A stretch of DNA of 6,799 nt from Pseudonocardia sp. (GTDB taxonomy: Bacteria; Actinomycetota; Actinomycetes; Mycobacteriales; Pseudonocardiaceae): positions 1 to 6,799 of the forward strand of contig JASLAP010000669.1 of NCBI GenBank assembly GCA_030147065.1, read 5' to 3'. Below the pieces are notes generated by a model that saw nothing but the letters and a program-made list of their open reading frames with translations, did no database searches and was not told where the DNA came from. Of the stretch, positions 5,158 to 6,799 are shown one piece after another (position 1 is the stretch's first letter; each line of letters begins with the position of its first letter). The translations under genes and the position numbers were made by a program.

Positions 5158-5478
5158 ATGGCCAGGACGAAGGACGGCAACGAGCTGAGCGGGGTGGCCA
5201 AGCTGGCCTACAAGCCGTTCGGCATGGCATTCGGCATGCTCGGCGGGCTGCTCGCCGGGCGCGTGTTCGGGATCATCTGGAAGAAGATCTCCAACGAGGA
5301 CTCCACCCCCCAGCCGCTGTCGGACGACTACAGCACCCGTGAGGTGCTGCTGGCCGCCACGCTGCAGGGCGCGGTCTTCGCACTGATCAAGACGGCGGTG
5401 GACCGGTACGGCATGAAGGGGGTGCGCCGCTTCCTGGACGCGCCCCGCCCGCCCTCGGACCGGCGCACGGCCGCCTGA
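5158..5478 (+). CDS. DUF4235 family membrane protein
   Basis: This 106-residue protein resembles the actinobacterial DUF4235 family, whose function is unknown. Family features are AYKPFGMAFGMLGGLLAGRVFGIIWKKI (residues 18-44), a first hydrophobic segment ending in a basic patch, and EVLLAATLQGAVFALIKTAVDRYG (62-85), a second one. They suggest a two-helix hairpin in the cytoplasmic membrane with a short acidic loop between (NEDSTPQPLSDDYST). A charged, Pro/Arg-rich tail follows. ATG 5158 is preceded by AAGGAG at 6 bases. It forms a two-gene unit with the acidic small protein 3 bases upstream and probably shares its SigB-type promoter. A stress-envelope role is only inference from that promoter and neighbouring anti-sigma genes. 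Confidence 0.85.
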   Translation: MARTKDGNELSGVAKLAYKPFGMAFGMLGGLLAGRVFGIIWKKISNEDSTPQPLSDDYSTREVLLAATLQGAVFALIKTAVDRYGMKGVRRFLDAPRPPSDRRTAA

Positions 5479-5500
5479 CCCACCGTTCCCACCATCCCCC

Positions 5501-5537
5501 GGTCGACCCGGTCCGCACCGCGCGGACCGGGTCGACC
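5501..5537. terminator. 16-bp perfect hairpin between convergent genes
   Basis: GGTCGACCCGGTCCGC (5501-5516) pairs perfectly with 5522-5537 across a 5-base loop. It lies 22 bases after the DUF4235 stop and 27 bases from the fgd stop, so it can serve both directions. There is no T-tract on either side, which is the U-less form common in actinomycetes. Confidence 0.75.
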
Positions 5538-5564
5538 CGTGTCCGCGCCGGCCCCACGACCGGC

Positions 5565-6572
5565 TCAGCCCAGGGCGCGCAGCCTGGGCAGCACGTCCTC
5601 GGCGAACTGCTCCAGGAACCGCCGCTGGTCGTGGCCGGGGCCGTGGAAGACCAGGTGGGTGAGCCCGGCGTCGAGGTAGGGCTTGATCTGGGCGATCGCC
5701 TCGTCCGGGTCGGAGGCCACGATCCACCGCTTGGCCACCTGCTCGATCGGCAGCTCGTCGGCCAGTCGCTCCATCTCCACCGCGGAGTCCACGCTGTGCT
5801 TCTGCTCGGCGCTCAGCGACAGCGGCGCCCAGAACCGGCAGTTCTCCAGCGCCGCGGCCGGGTCGCGGTCGTAGGACATCTTGATCTCGATCATCCGGTC
5901 CACCGCGGCCGGGTCGCGCTCGGCCGCCGCGGCCCCCTCGGCCACCGCGGGCAGCAGCTTGTCGGTGTAGAGCTCCATGCCCTTGCCCGAGGTGCAGATG
6001 AACCCGTCGCCGGCCCGGCCGGCGTACTTGGCCACCACCGGCCCGCCGGCCGCGACGTAGACCGGGATGGGCTGCTCGGGCCGGTCGTAGATGGTCGCGC
6101 CGACGGTCGTGTAGTACTCGCCCTGGAAGGAGACCTCCTCCTCGGCGGTCCACAGCTCGCGGATCAGCCGCACGGCCTCGCGCAGCCGGGCGAAGCGCTC
6201 CTTGAACTCCGGCCACTCCCGCCCGGACACCGCGATCTCGTTGAGCGCCTCCCCGGTGCCCACCCCGAGCATCACCCGGCCCGGGTAGAGCACCCCCAGG
6301 GTGGCGAAGGTCTGGGCCAGCACCGCGGGGTTGTAGCGGAACGTCGGGGTCAGCACCGAGGTGCCCAGCTGGATCCGCTCGGTCCGCTCCCCCACCGCGG
6401 CCAGCCAGCTCAGCGCGGACGGCGCGTGGCCGCCCTCGTGCCGCCAGGGCAGGAAGTGGTCCGAGACCACCGCGCTGTCCAGCCCGGCCCGCTCGGCCAG
6501 CACCGCGTACTCCACCAGATCCCGGGGCCCGAACTGCTCCGCCGAGGCCTTGTAGCCGATCCGCACTCCCAC
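5565..6572 (-). CDS. fgd: F420-dependent glucose-6-phosphate dehydrogenase
   Basis: This 335-residue cytosolic luciferase-fold (LLM) enzyme oxidises glucose 6-phosphate to 6-phosphogluconolactone and reduces cofactor F420 to F420H2. It follows Mycobacterium tuberculosis Fgd1 (336 residues) closely along its whole length, from GYKASAEQFGPRDLVE to GHDQRRFLEQF. Conserved residues by the known Fgd1 structure are D38, H39 and W43 (VSDHFLPWR), E108 (GVGTGEALNE), and the phosphate-binding K197, K258 and R282. GTG 6572 is chosen because GAGGG/AGAGGG lies 7 bases upstream and the length then matches the family. The longer open frame to 6734 adds a low-complexity sequence unlike Fgd. No partner operon gene is visible; the convergent side ends in a strong hairpin. 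Presence of fgd implies F420 biosynthesis elsewhere in the genome. Confidence 0.96.
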   Translation of the reverse strand: MGVRIGYKASAEQFGPRDLVEYAVLAERAGLDSAVVSDHFLPWRHEGGHAPSALSWLAAVGERTERIQLGTSVLTPTFRYNPAVLAQTFATLGVLYPGRVMLGVGTGEALNEIAVSGREWPEFKERFARLREAVRLIRELWTAEEEVSFQGEYYTTVGATIYDRPEQPIPVYVAAGGPVVAKYAGRAGDGFICTSGKGMELYTDKLLPAVAEGAAAAERDPAAVDRMIEIKMSYDRDPAAALENCRFWAPLSLSAEQKHSVDSAVEMERLADELPIEQVAKRWIVASDPDEAIAQIKPYLDAGLTHLVFHGPGHDQRRFLEQFAEDVLPRLRALG

Positions 6573-6770
6573 GCCGTCGCCCTCTTCCCGTTCCCGTCCG
6601 CCGGACGATCCGCGCCGGTCCGGCGCCGTGGTCGGCCCGTCGTCGTCGCGTGATCGGTCCCCAGCCTGCCACCCCGGTGCCGATCGGGCCCGCGCCCATC
6701 GCGGTGGCCCCGGCGACCCGTGGGCAACTCGCATGCGCCGCCGGCCGCCACGACCTACCGTCGAGCGGTC
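6573..6770. promoter_or_regulatory. Divergent intergenic region upstream of fgd
   Basis: These 198 bases separate fgd from a divergent gene. They hold two palindromes near fgd: CGTCCG-C-CGGACG (6595-6607) and GCGCCGG-T-CCGGCGC (6612-6626). A GATCGG/CCGATC pair also lies at 6652-6657 and 6680-6685. On the plus strand TACCGT (6756-6761) is a possible TAnnnT -10 ending 9 bases before ATG 6771. No clear fgd promoter is visible. GC-rich palindromes are common by chance here. Confidence 0.35.
6580..6585 (-). promoter_or_regulatory. Ribosome binding site of fgd
   Basis: The minus strand reads AGAGGG, 7 bases before GTG 6572. This chooses that start over a second in-frame GTG at 6566. Confidence 0.7.
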
Positions 6771-6799
6771 ATGAGCGTCGAGAAGCAGTCGTCGCCGCA
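6771..6799 (+). CDS. Start of an unidentified gene, cut by the window end
   Basis: ATG 6771 opens a frame reading MSVEKQSSP, nine residues before the window ends. A TACCGT box 9 bases upstream and the lack of a clear ribosome site fit a leaderless actinobacterial message. Nothing can be said about its function. Confidence 0.4.

Noticed and set aside
4214..5158. Plus-strand frame opposite the RsbW-like gene
   Set aside because: No recognisable motifs. The opposite strand encodes a complete HATPase domain with a good ribosome site.
4759..6699. Long minus-strand open frame covering fgd and the DUF4235 unit
   Set aside because: It is in a different frame from fgd and reads Arg/Gly/Pro-rich without motifs. 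Fgd and DUF4235 are clear in other frames.
6573..6734. N-terminal extension of fgd to 6734
   Set aside because: The added residues are low-complexity and absent from Fgd proteins. GTG 6572 has a well-spaced ribosome site and gives the family length.
1..6799. CRISPR arrays, tRNA or rRNA genes, insertion sequences, phage genes
   Set aside because: No regularly spaced repeats, no tRNA-like cloverleaf or T-arm motif, no rRNA-like segments and no transposase or integrase motifs were seen on either strand.

Overview
This is a very GC-rich window with strong third-position G/C bias, GTG starts and genes of actinobacterial type. It encodes an F420-dependent glucose-6-phosphate dehydrogenase (Fgd), MEDS/RsbA-type anti-sigma regulators, a SARP-like BTAD regulator and a DUF4235 membrane protein. 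Together these point to an F420-making actinomycete, possibly of the Pseudonocardiaceae or a relative. The family assignment is inference; the phylum is well supported.

Layout. Bases 1-199 hold a near-perfect 83-bp inverted repeat with a 33-bp spacer. It folds the start of the window back onto the first visible gene and is probably an assembly or amplification artefact, although a natural inversion is not excluded. Bases 81-1064 (+) encode the C-terminal part of a thiamine-diphosphate enzyme of the acetolactate synthase/benzoylformate decarboxylase superfamily. After a 181-bp gap containing a 12-bp-arm inverted repeat comes a translationally coupled pair (1246-2157 and 2147-3103, +). It consists of a MEDS-STAS anti-sigma antagonist and a MEDS-HATPase (RsbA-like) anti-sigma factor. 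A 170-bp gap with a 15-bp palindrome precedes a SARP/BTAD regulator (3274-4155, +), which is followed by a hairpin terminator. A stand-alone RsbW-like kinase/anti-sigma factor lies on the opposite strand (4235-4759, -). It is divergent from a two-gene unit (4897-5154 and 5158-5478, +) that encodes an acidic hydrophilin-like protein and a DUF4235 membrane protein. A strong hairpin separates this unit from the convergent fgd (5565-6572, -). The first 29 bases of another gene close the window.

How the parts fit. Three of the complete genes are partner-switching components (one STAS antagonist and two ATP-binding anti-sigma factors), but no sigma factor is present. The small-protein/DUF4235 unit has a sequence resembling the actinobacterial SigB-type promoter (GNNT-N16-GGGTAC), so it may be an output of the system whose regulators lie beside it. 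Both members of the 1246-3103 pair appear to carry related MEDS sensory domains, so an antagonist and an anti-sigma factor could respond to the same class of signal. This is the most interesting arrangement in the window. fgd is a housekeeping redox gene with all its known catalytic and substrate residues and is probably functionally separate.
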